Notes under the pieces: model-generated | Told to the model about the DNA's origin: nothing | The model's input: the letters and a program-made list of their open reading frames with translations, nothing else | Database searches by the model: none | Shown here: positions 42,741-53,068 of the stretch, one piece after another | Numbering within the stretch: the first letter of the stretch is position 1 | Layout of the letters: every line of letters begins with the position of its first letter | Position numbers and translations under genes: made by a program | From: UKL13-3 sp040387195 | Lineage (GTDB): Bacteria; Bacteroidota; Bacteroidia; UKL13-3 | Assembly: GCA_040387195.1 (NCBI GenBank) | Contig: JAZKEF010000008.1 | Location: forward strand, 10,336 to 74,335 | Length of the DNA: 64,000 bases | Reading direction: 5' to 3'

Positions 42741-44249
42741 TTAGCGAACAATATCTAAAAAACAATCATAGTAACTTTTGCCTTCAAGTTTGGAGGTGAG
42801 CCATGCATTGAAGCTGATGTATTCGTAATCACCGGGAATAAACTCTTTCATCTGTACAAACTCATTGTGGTCGGAGATAAATGGAACTGACTTCAGATAT
42901 TTTGCATCAATCAGTATTTTTTCGAGGATACGCACAAAAAGTGATTCGCGTTTGGAGCCTTGCCGTTTTAATACATCGGCATACTTTCGTTTGATGCGTG
43001 AAAGGATATAATGAGCATGTTCAACATCTTTGTTTTCGTAGGCAAACAGGGCTCCGTATAGTTCGGTATACAGCATCAGCTCCAATCTGAATCCACGCTC
43101 ATTCAAAATTTTCTTTTCGTTTTGCGCCATAATTTCGTTGTAAATTTTGATGCAGCTCTTATACTCTTTGCAAGAAAAGTATGCAGCCAACAGGTTAATT
43201 CTCAACAAAAAATAAACGCGGATGGACTCGGTATAGGTGGCATATTTTTTATACACCAATACCATGCGGCTGCGGGCTTCCGGCAGGCGGTTCGTACATA
43301 AATAAAGATCGGTATCTCCCACATAAGGAATAAAATCATAATACGAATGGTCGTCAATTTGCGATTGGAATTTTTTGGCATAAAACGTATAGAGGTCCTG
43401 ATACTTGCTTGCGTTTTTGTAATCCTTGGACCGCAGGGTTGCAACCCCGATTGCATCCAGTAAGTCCATCAAAAAGGTGATAGGTATTTTGTCGAGTAAC
43501 CGTTTTTTCTTTAACAGTTTGTAGCTGTTAATCGAGTATGCCTTCATGTTGATATAGTCACGTTTTTCCCGAAGGGCGCGGCACATAATGTTCACCGTTT
43601 TGCAATAGATGCTCAGGTTATCATAATAGAGCTTATCATTGAGCTCATACCGTTCTAAAATCCCGTTTACCAACTGATCAATATCAGCATCCAGCTGACG
43701 GGAGAACAACTCTCTCATTTCGTGAATAAGCAAGGCATAGGCCGCGTTGGCGTTGCTGTTGGTTTTAGTGTAGGTCAGATTTTTTTCTCTTTTATCCAGC
43801 AGCAATTTTACCGAGAATCCTTTTGGAGGAGGTACTGCAATATTATACGAATACAATATCTGAATATGATAGATGGAATCGAGCAATTCATATTGTTCGT
43901 CATCCAACGCAAGCTTCTCTGCTTTGATGAGGTAATCCCAGGCATGGTTGTATAGGTTTTTATTGAATAAATAGGTTGCAACCTCAATCATATTCTGGAT
44001 CCTGGAGGCATTGTTGCGTTTAATGTTTTCGAGCTGTATAAAATATTCCAGGTGTTTTTTAAGCCTGTTTTTGGTTTTGCGATAAGCCGATACATTGCTG
44101 ATACTGCCATTGTTGTTCCGGATCATTGTAAGCACCATCACATCTTCCCGTTGGTTTGCCGGAGTATTGTTTTTATTTAAAAAATACTTGAATTCCCGAA
44201 CCTCTTCTTTGGTGAATGACTGGATGATTTCATCAACGGTATTTTTCAT
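42741..44249 (-). CDS. Bacteroidota-type helical protein with N-terminal EVREFKYFL module
   Basis: 502 residues, no signal peptide. N-terminal about 75 residues (SFTKEEVREFKYFLNKNNTPANQREDVMVLTMIRNN... RKTKNRLKKHLEYFI) form a compact helical module, and the remainder is TPR-like (ATYLFNKNLYNHAWDYLIKAEKLALDDEQYELLDSIYHI; LLAAYFSCKEYKSCIKIYNEIMAQNEK). Such proteins occur repeatedly in Bacteroidota and have no assigned role. The domain order hints at a protein-interaction scaffold. The wording EVREFKYFL superficially recalls animal death-fold motifs, but I do not rely on that. Divergent from the T9SS gene with 241 nt between them. Confidence 0.7.
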   Translation of the reverse strand: MKNTVDEIIQSFTKEEVREFKYFLNKNNTPANQREDVMVLTMIRNNNGSISNVSAYRKTKNRLKKHLEYFIQLENIKRNNASRIQNMIEVATYLFNKNLYNHAWDYLIKAEKLALDDEQYELLDSIYHIQILYSYNIAVPPPKGFSVKLLLDKREKNLTYTKTNSNANAAYALLIHEMRELFSRQLDADIDQLVNGILERYELNDKLYYDNLSIYCKTVNIMCRALREKRDYINMKAYSINSYKLLKKKRLLDKIPITFLMDLLDAIGVATLRSKDYKNASKYQDLYTFYAKKFQSQIDDHSYYDFIPYVGDTDLYLCTNRLPEARSRMVLVYKKYATYTESIRVYFLLRINLLAAYFSCKEYKSCIKIYNEIMAQNEKKILNERGFRLELMLYTELYGALFAYENKDVEHAHYILSRIKRKYADVLKRQGSKRESLFVRILEKILIDAKYLKSVPFISDHNEFVQMKEFIPGDYEYISFNAWLTSKLEGKSYYDCFLDIVR

Positions 44250-44363
44250 ATGTGTAAGGGATTATGTAAAATATAAATGTAATGAATCATTATATTTTAT
44301 AGCTATTCAGGAGTAATAACTTCAAATTTATAATAAAATAGGGCATTTGTGTAAGGGATTTTT

Positions 44364-44389
44364 TTGACAAAATTTGTAGTTATACTTTC
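44364..44389 (+). promoter_or_regulatory. Candidate promoter for the giant T9SS gene
   Basis: TTG at 44364-44366, 16-nt spacer, TACTTTC at 44383-44389, a one-off match to the Bacteroidetes element, about 100 nt before the ATG. The remaining gap 44250-44490 holds nothing else recognisable. Confidence 0.3.
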
Positions 44390-44490
44390 ATCGAAAAGGT
44401 AAACTTTGGAATTCGATCAAATCGATTTGAATAGTACAGGAACGAAGATTCCTCGAAAACACTCCCATATTTTAATTTAAAAATGATGTT

Positions 44491-47400
44491 ATGAAAAAGA
44501 GTTTTTTGACCATGAAGAAAATTTACAGAATAATGCTTGTAATGGGAATACTTTTTCTGTTTGGCAATAATAGCTCGGCACAAGTTTCCATTACTGCAAG
44601 TGCAGCTACTACCGGCCCTACTGCTTATACCGACCTTAGTTCTGCCTTTGCAGCAATTAATGCAGGAACACACCAAGGGGATATTATAGTGAGTATCAGT
44701 TCCAGTTTTGTTGATCCGGCCATTTCAACCTTAAATAGTAGCGGTGCGGGTTCGGCCCTTTATACAACAGTTTTAGTAAGACCGGTAGCTGATGGTATTA
44801 TTGTAGGGTGTTCTACACCACAAGGGAGGGGAATGATTGAATTAAATGGAGCCGATAGTGTAACAATTGACGGAGATAATCCTTTCAGTGCGGGGACTAA
44901 CCGCAACCTTACACTTACCAATGCCGCAGCTTCTACGATTACATATACTTCTGTTGTAAGGATTGCAACAGCAGCGGCAACTTCTTACGCAGAAGCAAAT
45001 GGGGTAGTGATTAAAAACATTAACATTAATGGAAGTGCAACTGGACGGAACATGGCAGGGGTAACATCCACAACAGGTTCAGAAAATACTACGTTTGGAA
45101 TTTTGGTGGGTCCAAACGGTGGGGCAACCATTACAGCCGTATCCAGTGTAACGGCCGGAGCGGCAGCGAGTACAACTGTAAACAATTTCACGGTTAACAA
45201 CTGTGTAATTAACAGTTGTGCACGCGGTGTTGCTTTTTTGGGAAGCAGTGCTGCTTCATCATCAGGTGTGGTTGTCACAAACAATATAATCGGTGATCAA
45301 TCGGTTACGTTAACGGGAGCATCTCCTTTTACAAGCCCAACATCTACCGTATATACCAAGGGGATTGTTCTGCAAGGAGTGAATGCTCTCACTGTGAGTA
45401 ACAATGTTATTAAGAATATGGTGTCATATGTGGCAACCCCAATGAGTGGTATTGAACTCACAGCAAACATTGGAACGGGAACCCTTTTAATAGATAATAA
45501 TACAATCACAGGAGTTGTTCAGAATACAACCACATCAAATGCTCCGCGGGGTATCTATCTGTTGAATGCAGCAGGTGCATATACTATCAGCAACAATACC
45601 ATCAGCCATATAGAGGGGAATCAACCTTCATCAAGCCAGCAACCCACGGGAATACATGTGGTAACCGCAGCCTCTTCTGCCATTATTGAACGAAACACTG
45701 TAAAAAAGGTTTACAACCGGAATACTTCAAGCTGGGGAGTAAACGGAATTTTGCTGGCCGGTGGAGGGAATATTTCGCTTAGAAATAATACAGTAGCAGA
45801 TATCCTGCAGGACATGTCGACATCAGGAAGTTTTGGTACCACTTACTCCGTTTTCGGAATAAAAATAAGTTCGGGTACAGGCCATAAGGTTTACCACAAC
45901 TCGGTGCATCTTACAGGAACTACATTGGGATTAACCACCGCCACATCACAGTCAACCTTTGCGTTTTGCCTTACCAGTACAACATTAACCGGGTGCGATG
46001 TACGGAATAATATTTTCTCGAATATGATTACGGGAGGAAGTACAAGCGTTGCGCACACTTCCATCTTTCTACCCTCGGGTGCTACGGCAGCCATGAATCT
46101 TATCTTAAACAATAACGCGTATTTCTGCGGCACCAATGATAGCATGCAGGGAATTGCCCAGGTTGGAGGTACAGCCGGAACAGGGTTTTACAAACACGCA
46201 TTTTTCAATGCATCAAGCATTACACCCACAACAAATTTAAGAGCATATACCCGTTTATTAAATGCAGCAGGAAACAATGATAGTGCATCGATGGCATTTA
46301 AAACCACTGCACCATTCGTATCCTCAACAAATTTACACATCCCGGCAGGTACGCTTACCCCACTTGAATCAACCGGAGCTACAACTACGGTTCTGTCGGA
46401 TATGGACGGAGATGCAAGGCCCGGTCCGTTTGGATCATTAAACGGAGGAGGAACAGCTCCAGATATTGGATCTGATGAAGGAGATTTTGTTCCGGTAAAT
46501 ATTGTTGTTGACTCCTCAAATGTTGACCAGATTATCGCTGATGTGTTGCCTGGAACAATGAACCAAGCGGTATTAAGAATCAGGGTGCATACTTCTGGGT
46601 ATTTAAACCCTCTTACATTAACCGCTCTTAAATTAACTACAGCCGGAAGTACAAACGCTACAGATATTGACAACGCCCGTGTTTTTTATACAGGGTCTAG
46701 TTCTACATTCAGTGCAGCAACACCTTTTGGCTCCACCATCACGTCCCCAGCCGGTACATTTTACGTTACCGGAAGTCAGGTATTGAACAACGGAGTAAGT
46801 TACTTTTGGCTTACGTATGATGTAAAGGCATCTGCTGGTTTGCTTAATGTGCTGGACGGCCGACTGGATAGTTTAGTTATTTCAACTGTTAAATATGCTC
46901 CGCTAAATGGTAACCCTACGGGAAATATTACCATTACCAGCCCGATGAGTTATCTAAGCTCAACCGTTACCCAGAATGCTATCAGCAATGTAGGTCAGGG
47001 TTCTATACATAACCAGATCGTGGGCATCCTGGTTACAACATCAGTAACCGGTACACCCATTAACGTGACCAATTTTGATTTGAATGCAATGGGCACAACG
47101 GATACTTCCAATATCAGGAATGTTAAATTGTGGTATACTGGAAACACAGCCACTTTTGCAACTACAAATCAATTTGGTGTTACCTATTCCTACTTACCGG
47201 GTTCAACTAATTTTTCCTTTACAGGTACACAGGCACTAAACAACGGAATAAACTATTTCTGGCTCACGTATGATATCAGTGGAACGGCAACCTTAGGAAA
47301 TGTTGTTGATGCACAGTGTTTATCGGTTACCGTTGATGGCAACCCACAATTACCCACCGTTACTTCCCCTGCGGGAAGCAGGCAAATCAGACAGGAATAT

Positions 47401-50400
47401 TGCGCCCCAACATATACTTATTCATGTTCAAACGGAGACTTTGTAAACAACTTTAGTACCACAGGAGCCATTACGAATGTGTCATACCTTGCTTCGGGAT
47501 GCAACAACACGGGTAATAGTTATAACTACTATCAATCACAAACCATTGCGGTTAACAAATCGGGCTCATTCGTGATCCATTATCAAGGGTCGGGGGCGTA
47601 TGCAGAGGGGTTTAAAATTTGGATTGATTACAATCAGGATGGTGTGTTTGATGCAAGTGAGGTAGTGGCAAGTGCAGCGGCTTCTCTACTTATGAATCAC
47701 TCTACAGTTACCATTCCATGTACGGCACTTACAGGAGTTACACGATTGAGGATACGGGATGTTTACAATAATATGCCGGGAACTGCCTGCAGTGTGGAAG
47801 CATATGGTGAGGCGGAAGATTTTGATATCGATATCAGGGATTATGCGGTTCACCATGAATCATCAACTGCCATTCAAAAAACAGGCTTGGTTGCACCGGG
47901 AAATTCGGACAAACCTGTTCTTCGAATACCTGTGGTTGCTAGGGGGTGTGGAGCCGCAATCGCTACTACATTTGTATTTAATACAGCATCAAGCACAAAT
48001 GCTACAACGGATCTTACAATGGCCAAGCTTTACGTTACAGGAAATTCGGCTGTATTTAATACTTCTAAACTTATAGGTACAGTTGGTTCTCCCAATGGAT
48101 CAATTGTATTTACCGTTAGTGATACATTACTGAATAATGATACCACCAATTATTGGTTGGCTTATGATGTAAGCGGATTGGCAACCATCAACAATGTGAT
48201 TGATGCACGTTTGGATAGTTTTGAACTATTGGGATCCTACCGTATTCCAACAATAGGAAACCCTGCCGGCAACCTTGTTATTAATCTTCCGATGACGTAT
48301 GTAAATACAGTGGTTACTCAGGATGTAGTTAGTAAAGTTGCTCAGGGTAGTTCCCATAATCAGGTGATGAAAGTACAGGTGGTTACTTCGGTAAGTGGTG
48401 CACCTGTGAACCTTACACAACTTGCATTTAATGCCAACGGTACAACCGATACTTCCAATATCAGAAATATTAAAGTATGGTATACAGGAAGTGTAAACAG
48501 CTTTGGTACAGCATCCCAATATGGAAGCACACTTGCAACATTACCGGGTTCAATGAGTTTCTCTATCAATGGAGATCAGGCATTGAACAATGGGGCAAAT
48601 TACTTCTGGCTCACGTATGATGTGGCTGCAACAGCAGCTATCGGAAATGTGATAGATGGTGAATGTGCTTCGTTAATTATTGGTGGTGTAACCCAAACGC
48701 TCTCCACCGGGGCAACCACAGGAACCCGTGCAATTCGTTACCTGTATTGTACTCCGGCCCAAACAGGCGGTGCTCTGATAAAAAATGTTACGTTTAATAC
48801 GCTTCATAATACGCCTGTTACTCCGGCAGCTCCTTTTTACAAAGTATTTGCAGCTGCCGACTCAACAACCACAATGGTGTCCACAAGCCAAACATACAAT
48901 CTTTCGGTTACCACAACTACCAATGCAAGCATCTCTGTTTGGATAGATTTAAATGATGATGGTTTGTTTACACCAACAGAATGGAATCAGGTTGCATCCA
49001 CAAGCACCGCAAATGTTGCATCTGTTATTCCTATTACGATTCCTTGCAACACAACATCAGGCGAAATAAGGATGAGGATTCGTTCGCGCACTGCCACACT
49101 TGCGAATGGTGGCGGAGATGCATGTACGGCTTTTGCAGGAGGCGAAACACAAGACTATACTCTAACGGTAACAGGTACTCCGGTTAGCTACCTGGCGAGT
49201 ACCGCAATGCAGGTAACCGGTTTTGTAACTCCGGGTGCTAGCGATAACGCAGTACTCAGAATTCCGGTGCGTGTAAACGGATGCGGATTGGGGTTACTTA
49301 CCGCTATTAATGTGAATACGGCAGGATCTACCAATGCAACGAATATTGCTTCAGCAAAACTGTTTATGACCGGAAACTCCACGGTGTTTAGCACAGCAAA
49401 ACAGATTGGAAGCACTGTGTTTGCACCGAGCGGATCCTTTAATTTTATTGTATCAGATACGTTGTTGAATAATGACACTACAAACCTGTGGCTTGCTTAT
49501 GATGTGAATCCGGGTGCACCATTGGGTAATGTGCTGGATGCAAGATTAGACAGCATGGAAATTAATGGAGTGTTCCGCACGCCTTTGGTAGGAGCCCCGT
49601 CAGGAAGTTTACTGATTAATGCACCAATGACCTATGTAAGTTCAACAGTAACACAAAGCACAACGGCAAAAATCGGACAAGGAACAACACACAATCATAT
49701 TCTGGGAATTCAGGTTGTAACTTCTGCAACAGGTTCTGTTGTTGATCTTACTCAGCTACAGTTTGCAACTACGGGAACCACCGATACGTCCAATATCAGA
49801 AACATCAAGGTTTGGTATACCGGATCAAGCAGCTTATTTGCAACAACGATACAAGTGGGTAGCACCTTGCCGTATTTGCCGGGCTCAACTATGTTTAATA
49901 TTACCGGAACACAACCGTTGGTAAATGGCAATAATTATTTCTGGCTCACCTACGATATTAATGCGGCATCAACGATTGGTAATTTTGTGGATGCAGAATG
50001 TTTATCTGTTGTGGTAGCCGGAATACCGCAAACACCAAGCGTTACAGCACCTGCGGGAAGTCAACAGATTCGTGTGAACTATTGCGTACCACCGTATACA
50101 ACAGGATGTGCGGATGGTGATTATGTAAATAACTTCGCAACGGTGGGCGGGGTAACCAATATCTCCAACATGTTATCGGGTTGTAATCCGAATACCAACA
50201 GCTTTATTTATTATCCATCGCATACACTCACGATATATAAAGGAAATACATTTACTGTAAACTACCGAGGGTCGGGGAATTGGCCTGAGGGACATAAAAT
50301 CTGGATAGATTTTGACCAGGATGGTATTTTTACAACCAATGAAGAAGTAGCGTTTAATGCTCCATCAACGGCAGCTCAAACAGCAACGATTGTGATACCA

Positions 50401-51900
50401 ATGACTGCATTGGAAGGAACAACCAGGTTGCGCATCCGAAACGTGTACAATGCCCAGCCTGCATCATCCTGCTCAAGCGAAACCTGGGGTGAAACGGAGG
50501 ACTACTCGGTTGTTATCCTGCCTGCTCCACCGCCAACAACATATACCTGGAATAAAACGGCTCCCGATAGTATTCACCTTGCTGCAAACTGGACTCCGGC
50601 AAGAACATTTCCGAATCAGAATGATATTCTCAGATTCAATAGTGGAGGTAATGTTACTGTTCTAAATATTAACAATACAACAGCGGGACAGGTTATCGTA
50701 GATAATAACACTACAGTTAATTTAGGGGCAAGCGCTGCTACTGTATTGATGGTGCAAGATTCACTTAAACTGATTTCGGGCAAACTTGTTGGCGGAAATA
50801 ATGTGACCATTGCACTCGGAAAAGATACGCTTTCAACAGGAGTACTAACAGGAACGGGAAGCATTCATGGTGCATTCAGACGCTGGATCAGCAATACAAC
50901 CCCGGCCTCTTATGTTTTTCCTTTGATTGAAACGGCAGCAAGCAGAAATGCAATGATTGAATACACTACAATCCCGGTAACCGGTGGAACATTAACAGCA
51001 ACATTTGTTTCCGGCCCAACCTCAAATGGTGGGCTACCTTTAACCCAATCAGGTATCACAGTAAATAAAATAGCACCATCAGGGTATTGGACATTTACGG
51101 CTTCAAACGGACTTGGAGGAGGATTGTATACAGCTGCAATAACAGCTTCAAACTTTGCGGGAGTTGCTAATCATGCTACCCTTGTATTGGTAAAGCGGAA
51201 TAATAACCTGTTGCCCTGGAGTATTCCGGGAACACATGTCACCACCATTGGATCTAATACGATTCCCGTTCTTTCACGAACTGGGTTGGGTGATTTTGGT
51301 GACTTCGGTGTAGGTGGAGATAGTTCATTGAATCCGCTACCGATAAACTTAATAAGCTTTAATGGCTATGAACAATTGGGTGATGTTATGCTAAACTGGA
51401 TAACAGCAAATGAGCAAGATAACAAAGGGTTCATTATCGAAAGAAAAAGTGATGGAGAAGAATGGAAAGAAATAGGATGGGTAGATGCGATGGGATCTGT
51501 AAATATGGGTGCGAAGTATCAGTATATAGATTATACACCCTTTACGGAACATTCAACTAAGCTGTATTATCGTTTGCAACAGGTTGACTTGAATGGGGAT
51601 ATTACGTATTCAAAAACAATAACCATCTCTTCGGAAAAAACGGAACAGGTCTCCATTTTGCCGTATCCAAATCCATTTACCAAAGAGTTGAGTTTAGCTG
51701 TGCAAACGGATGCAGATTGTATGATGCAAACAGAAATTTTCGATTTCAATGGTAAGATGATTTGGAAAAAGGAGACGGCTATTCTAAAAGGATTGAACAC
51801 GCTGAACATGACAGAAACGCTGGATGTAAAACCTGGAGTATATGTTGTTAAAGTGTCGTTTGGTGATCATTTGTTCAACCTCAAACTAACCAAACTGTAA
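44491..51900 (+). CDS. Giant exported multidomain protein with type IX sorting domain
   Basis: 2469 residues. Signal peptide to about residue 31 (MKKSFLTMKKIYRIMLVMGILFLFGNNSSAQ; a second Met at residue 8 is an alternative). Residues about 40-600 form a right-handed beta-helix-like region (NNTITGVVQN, NNTISHI and similar rungs). Residues about 660-2010 hold a threefold supermodule, each copy two BNR-associated (sialidase N-terminal-like) beta domains and one GEVED domain (IWIDYNQDGVFDASE; IWIDLNDDGLFTPTE; IWIDFDQDGIFTTNE). Then an unassigned beta part (to about 2280), a fibronectin-like part (VMLNWITANEQDNKGFIIERKSDG) and the C-terminal Por/T9SS type A domain (VSILPYPNPFTKELS... GVYVVKVSF). 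Probably a surface adhesin or matrix protein. No catalytic module was seen. Confidence 0.9.
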   Translation: MKKSFLTMKKIYRIMLVMGILFLFGNNSSAQVSITASAATTGPTAYTDLSSAFAAINAGTHQGDIIVSISSSFVDPAISTLNSSGAGSALYTTVLVRPVADGIIVGCSTPQGRGMIELNGADSVTIDGDNPFSAGTNRNLTLTNAAASTITYTSVVRIATAAATSYAEANGVVIKNININGSATGRNMAGVTSTTGSENTTFGILVGPNGGATITAVSSVTAGAAASTTVNNFTVNNCVINSCARGVAFLGSSAASSSGVVVTNNIIGDQSVTLTGASPFTSPTSTVYTKGIVLQGVNALTVSNNVIKNMVSYVATPMSGIELTANIGTGTLLIDNNTITGVVQNTTTSNAPRGIYLLNAAGAYTISNNTISHIEGNQPSSSQQPTGIHVVTAASSAIIERNTVKKVYNRNTSSWGVNGILLAGGGNISLRNNTVADILQDMSTSGSFGTTYSVFGIKISSGTGHKVYHNSVHLTGTTLGLTTATSQSTFAFCLTSTTLTGCDVRNNIFSNMITGGSTSVAHTSIFLPSGATAAMNLILNNNAYFCGTNDSMQGIAQVGGTAGTGFYKHAFFNASSITPTTNLRAYTRLLNAAGNNDSASMAFKTTAPFVSSTNLHIPAGTLTPLESTGATTTVLSDMDGDARPGPFGSLNGGGTAPDIGSDEGDFVPVNIVVDSSNVDQIIADVLPGTMNQAVLRIRVHTSGYLNPLTLTALKLTTAGSTNATDIDNARVFYTGSSSTFSAATPFGSTITSPAGTFYVTGSQVLNNGVSYFWLTYDVKASAGLLNVLDGRLDSLVISTVKYAPLNGNPTGNITITSPMSYLSSTVTQNAISNVGQGSIHNQIVGILVTTSVTGTPINVTNFDLNAMGTTDTSNIRNVKLWYTGNTATFATTNQFGVTYSYLPGSTNFSFTGTQALNNGINYFWLTYDISGTATLGNVVDAQCLSVTVDGNPQLPTVTSPAGSRQIRQEYCAPTYTYSCSNGDFVNNFSTTGAITNVSYLASGCNNTGNSYNYYQSQTIAVNKSGSFVIHYQGSGAYAEGFKIWIDYNQDGVFDASEVVASAAASLLMNHSTVTIPCTALTGVTRLRIRDVYNNMPGTACSVEAYGEAEDFDIDIRDYAVHHESSTAIQKTGLVAPGNSDKPVLRIPVVARGCGAAIATTFVFNTASSTNATTDLTMAKLYVTGNSAVFNTSKLIGTVGSPNGSIVFTVSDTLLNNDTTNYWLAYDVSGLATINNVIDARLDSFELLGSYRIPTIGNPAGNLVINLPMTYVNTVVTQDVVSKVAQGSSHNQVMKVQVVTSVSGAPVNLTQLAFNANGTTDTSNIRNIKVWYTGSVNSFGTASQYGSTLATLPGSMSFSINGDQALNNGANYFWLTYDVAATAAIGNVIDGECASLIIGGVTQTLSTGATTGTRAIRYLYCTPAQTGGALIKNVTFNTLHNTPVTPAAPFYKVFAAADSTTTMVSTSQTYNLSVTTTTNASISVWIDLNDDGLFTPTEWNQVASTSTANVASVIPITIPCNTTSGEIRMRIRSRTATLANGGGDACTAFAGGETQDYTLTVTGTPVSYLASTAMQVTGFVTPGASDNAVLRIPVRVNGCGLGLLTAINVNTAGSTNATNIASAKLFMTGNSTVFSTAKQIGSTVFAPSGSFNFIVSDTLLNNDTTNLWLAYDVNPGAPLGNVLDARLDSMEINGVFRTPLVGAPSGSLLINAPMTYVSSTVTQSTTAKIGQGTTHNHILGIQVVTSATGSVVDLTQLQFATTGTTDTSNIRNIKVWYTGSSSLFATTIQVGSTLPYLPGSTMFNITGTQPLVNGNNYFWLTYDINAASTIGNFVDAECLSVVVAGIPQTPSVTAPAGSQQIRVNYCVPPYTTGCADGDYVNNFATVGGVTNISNMLSGCNPNTNSFIYYPSHTLTIYKGNTFTVNYRGSGNWPEGHKIWIDFDQDGIFTTNEEVAFNAPSTAAQTATIVIPMTALEGTTRLRIRNVYNAQPASSCSSETWGETEDYSVVILPAPPPTTYTWNKTAPDSIHLAANWTPARTFPNQNDILRFNSGGNVTVLNINNTTAGQVIVDNNTTVNLGASAATVLMVQDSLKLISGKLVGGNNVTIALGKDTLSTGVLTGTGSIHGAFRRWISNTTPASYVFPLIETAASRNAMIEYTTIPVTGGTLTATFVSGPTSNGGLPLTQSGITVNKIAPSGYWTFTASNGLGGGLYTAAITASNFAGVANHATLVLVKRNNNLLPWSIPGTHVTTIGSNTIPVLSRTGLGDFGDFGVGGDSSLNPLPINLISFNGYEQLGDVMLNWITANEQDNKGFIIERKSDGEEWKEIGWVDAMGSVNMGAKYQYIDYTPFTEHSTKLYYRLQQVDLNGDITYSKTITISSEKTEQVSILPYPNPFTKELSLAVQTDADCMMQTEIFDFNGKMIWKKETAILKGLNTLNMTETLDVKPGVYVVKVSFGDHLFNLKLTKL
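46490..50520 (+). repeat. Three-copy internal tandem supermodule of about 1.34 kb
   Basis: Copies of roughly 46490-47845, 47850-49185 and 49190-50520. A shared landmark (SNIRNxKxWYTG, coded by CCAATATCAGAAA-type DNA) occurs near 47110, 48455 and 49795, spacing 1345 and 1340 nt. Each copy is BNR-associated domain, BNR-associated domain, GEVED. DNA similarity is visible by eye, so duplication within the gene is likely. Confidence 0.75.
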
Positions 51901-51920
51901 GTTGGGAATATACCGGAGGA

Positions 51921-53006
51921 ATGAAAGCATTACATATTGAAAAGGATATTACAGAAGCAGCTACGCTGCCAGCAGTATTTTATAAGGACAACGAATGGTT
52001 TGAGCTGAGCAAAGAAAAAGTGTTTGCAAGAAGTTGGCAGCTGGTTGAAGCCGGAGAACAGTTACAACAGAACGAAAGTGCATTTCCTTTCTGGTTATTG
52101 CCCGGATTTTTACATGAGCCGCTGGTGCTGGTACGAAATAGTTCGGGCATATTGAATTGCTTTAGCAACGTATGCACACACAGGGGAAACTTGTTGGTTC
52201 AGCATCCTGGCAAGTACAAAAAGTTTTTATGTGACTACCATGGACGCAAGTTTTCTATTGATGGAAGATTTGAGTCTATGCCTGAGTTTACTGAAGCGAA
52301 GAACTTTCCACGAGCATGCGAACATTTGCACCAACTTGACGTGAGACAATGGCACCAGTTTCCTTTTGTATCATTGAACAACGCATTTGACTTTGCAGAG
52401 GTTGCAGAAGTAATGAACCGATATGTTGGTTTTTTACCTATTGAACAGTTTCGTTATGCATCCGAATATACCAAGGAGTATCTGGTGAACGCTCATTGGG
52501 CACTTTATTGCGATAATTACCTCGAAGGTTTTCATATACCCTTTGTACACCCGGATTTAAATAAGGTGTTGGATTACAAAAGCTATAAAACCGAATTATT
52601 TGATCATTGCAATTTACAGATAGGTGTTGGCAATAGCGGTTCGGATTGTTTTAACTTACCGCAAGGTCATATCCATTACGGACAACAAATTTCAGCATAT
52701 TATTTCTGGATATTCCCCAATATGATGTTCAATTTTTACCCATGGGGATTGAGTGTTAATATTGTGAAACCAATGTCGCCTAAACAAAGCAAAGTTATGT
52801 TTTATACCTACGTATATGACGAAGCCAAATTTGATAAAGGCGCGGCAAGCATGATTGATAAGGTTGAGCGCGAGGATGAGTTTGTGGTCGAAAATGTGCA
52901 GCAGGGAATCAACTCACGCTTTTATGAAGCGGGTAGATTTTCACCTACAAGGGAAAAGGGAGTTCATCATTTTCATTCACTGATAAGTAAATATTTGCTT
53001 TCCTAA
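51921..53006 (+). CDS. Rieske-type aromatic ring-hydroxylating oxygenase, alpha-subunit-like
   Basis: 361 residues. Rieske 2Fe-2S domain (about 40-150): C85-T-H87 and C104-D-Y-H107 (CxH...CxxH) bind the cluster. C-terminal catalytic domain: NYLEGFHIPFVHPDL with the D/N-x-x-E-G-x-H-x(4)-H iron-ligand pattern; the later Asp ligand is probably near FDKGAASM. It could oxidise an aromatic or a quaternary amine; the substrate is undetermined. No ferredoxin or reductase partner is adjacent. It starts 20 nt after the T9SS stop on the same strand, so read-through is possible. Confidence 0.9.
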   Translation: MKALHIEKDITEAATLPAVFYKDNEWFELSKEKVFARSWQLVEAGEQLQQNESAFPFWLLPGFLHEPLVLVRNSSGILNCFSNVCTHRGNLLVQHPGKYKKFLCDYHGRKFSIDGRFESMPEFTEAKNFPRACEHLHQLDVRQWHQFPFVSLNNAFDFAEVAEVMNRYVGFLPIEQFRYASEYTKEYLVNAHWALYCDNYLEGFHIPFVHPDLNKVLDYKSYKTELFDHCNLQIGVGNSGSDCFNLPQGHIHYGQQISAYYFWIFPNMMFNFYPWGLSVNIVKPMSPKQSKVMFYTYVYDEAKFDKGAASMIDKVEREDEFVVENVQQGINSRFYEAGRFSPTREKGVHHFHSLISKYLLS

Positions 53007-53013
53007 GTTCAGC

Positions 53014-53068
53014 AAAAAATTGGGGTAAAGCTGTCTGACGCTCTATGCGTCTGACAGCTTTACCCCAA
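53014..53068 (-). terminator. Terminator of menF, formed in part by the gene's last codons
   Basis: Perfect 16-bp inverted repeat TTGGGGTAAAGCTGTC (53020-53035) / GACAGCTTTACCCCAA (53053-53068), extended inwards by GACGC/GCGTC. On the minus strand the distal arm is followed by TTTTTT. The upstream arm is the coding sequence of the menF C-terminus (LGVKLSDA). It also lies 14 nt beyond the Rieske gene on the other strand. Confidence 0.88.

Noticed and set aside
42741..44249. Death-fold (pyrin/DED-like) module in the N-terminus of the helical protein
   Set aside because: Only a short EVREFKYFL resemblance, which is too weak to claim without a structure search.
46188..46673. 161-codon minus-strand frame in the T9SS gene
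   Set aside because: Shadow; the forward frame continues uninterrupted through clear domains.
46490..50520. CRISPR-like array
   Set aside because: The periodicity is 1.34 kb of coding sequence and there are no short direct repeats with spacers.
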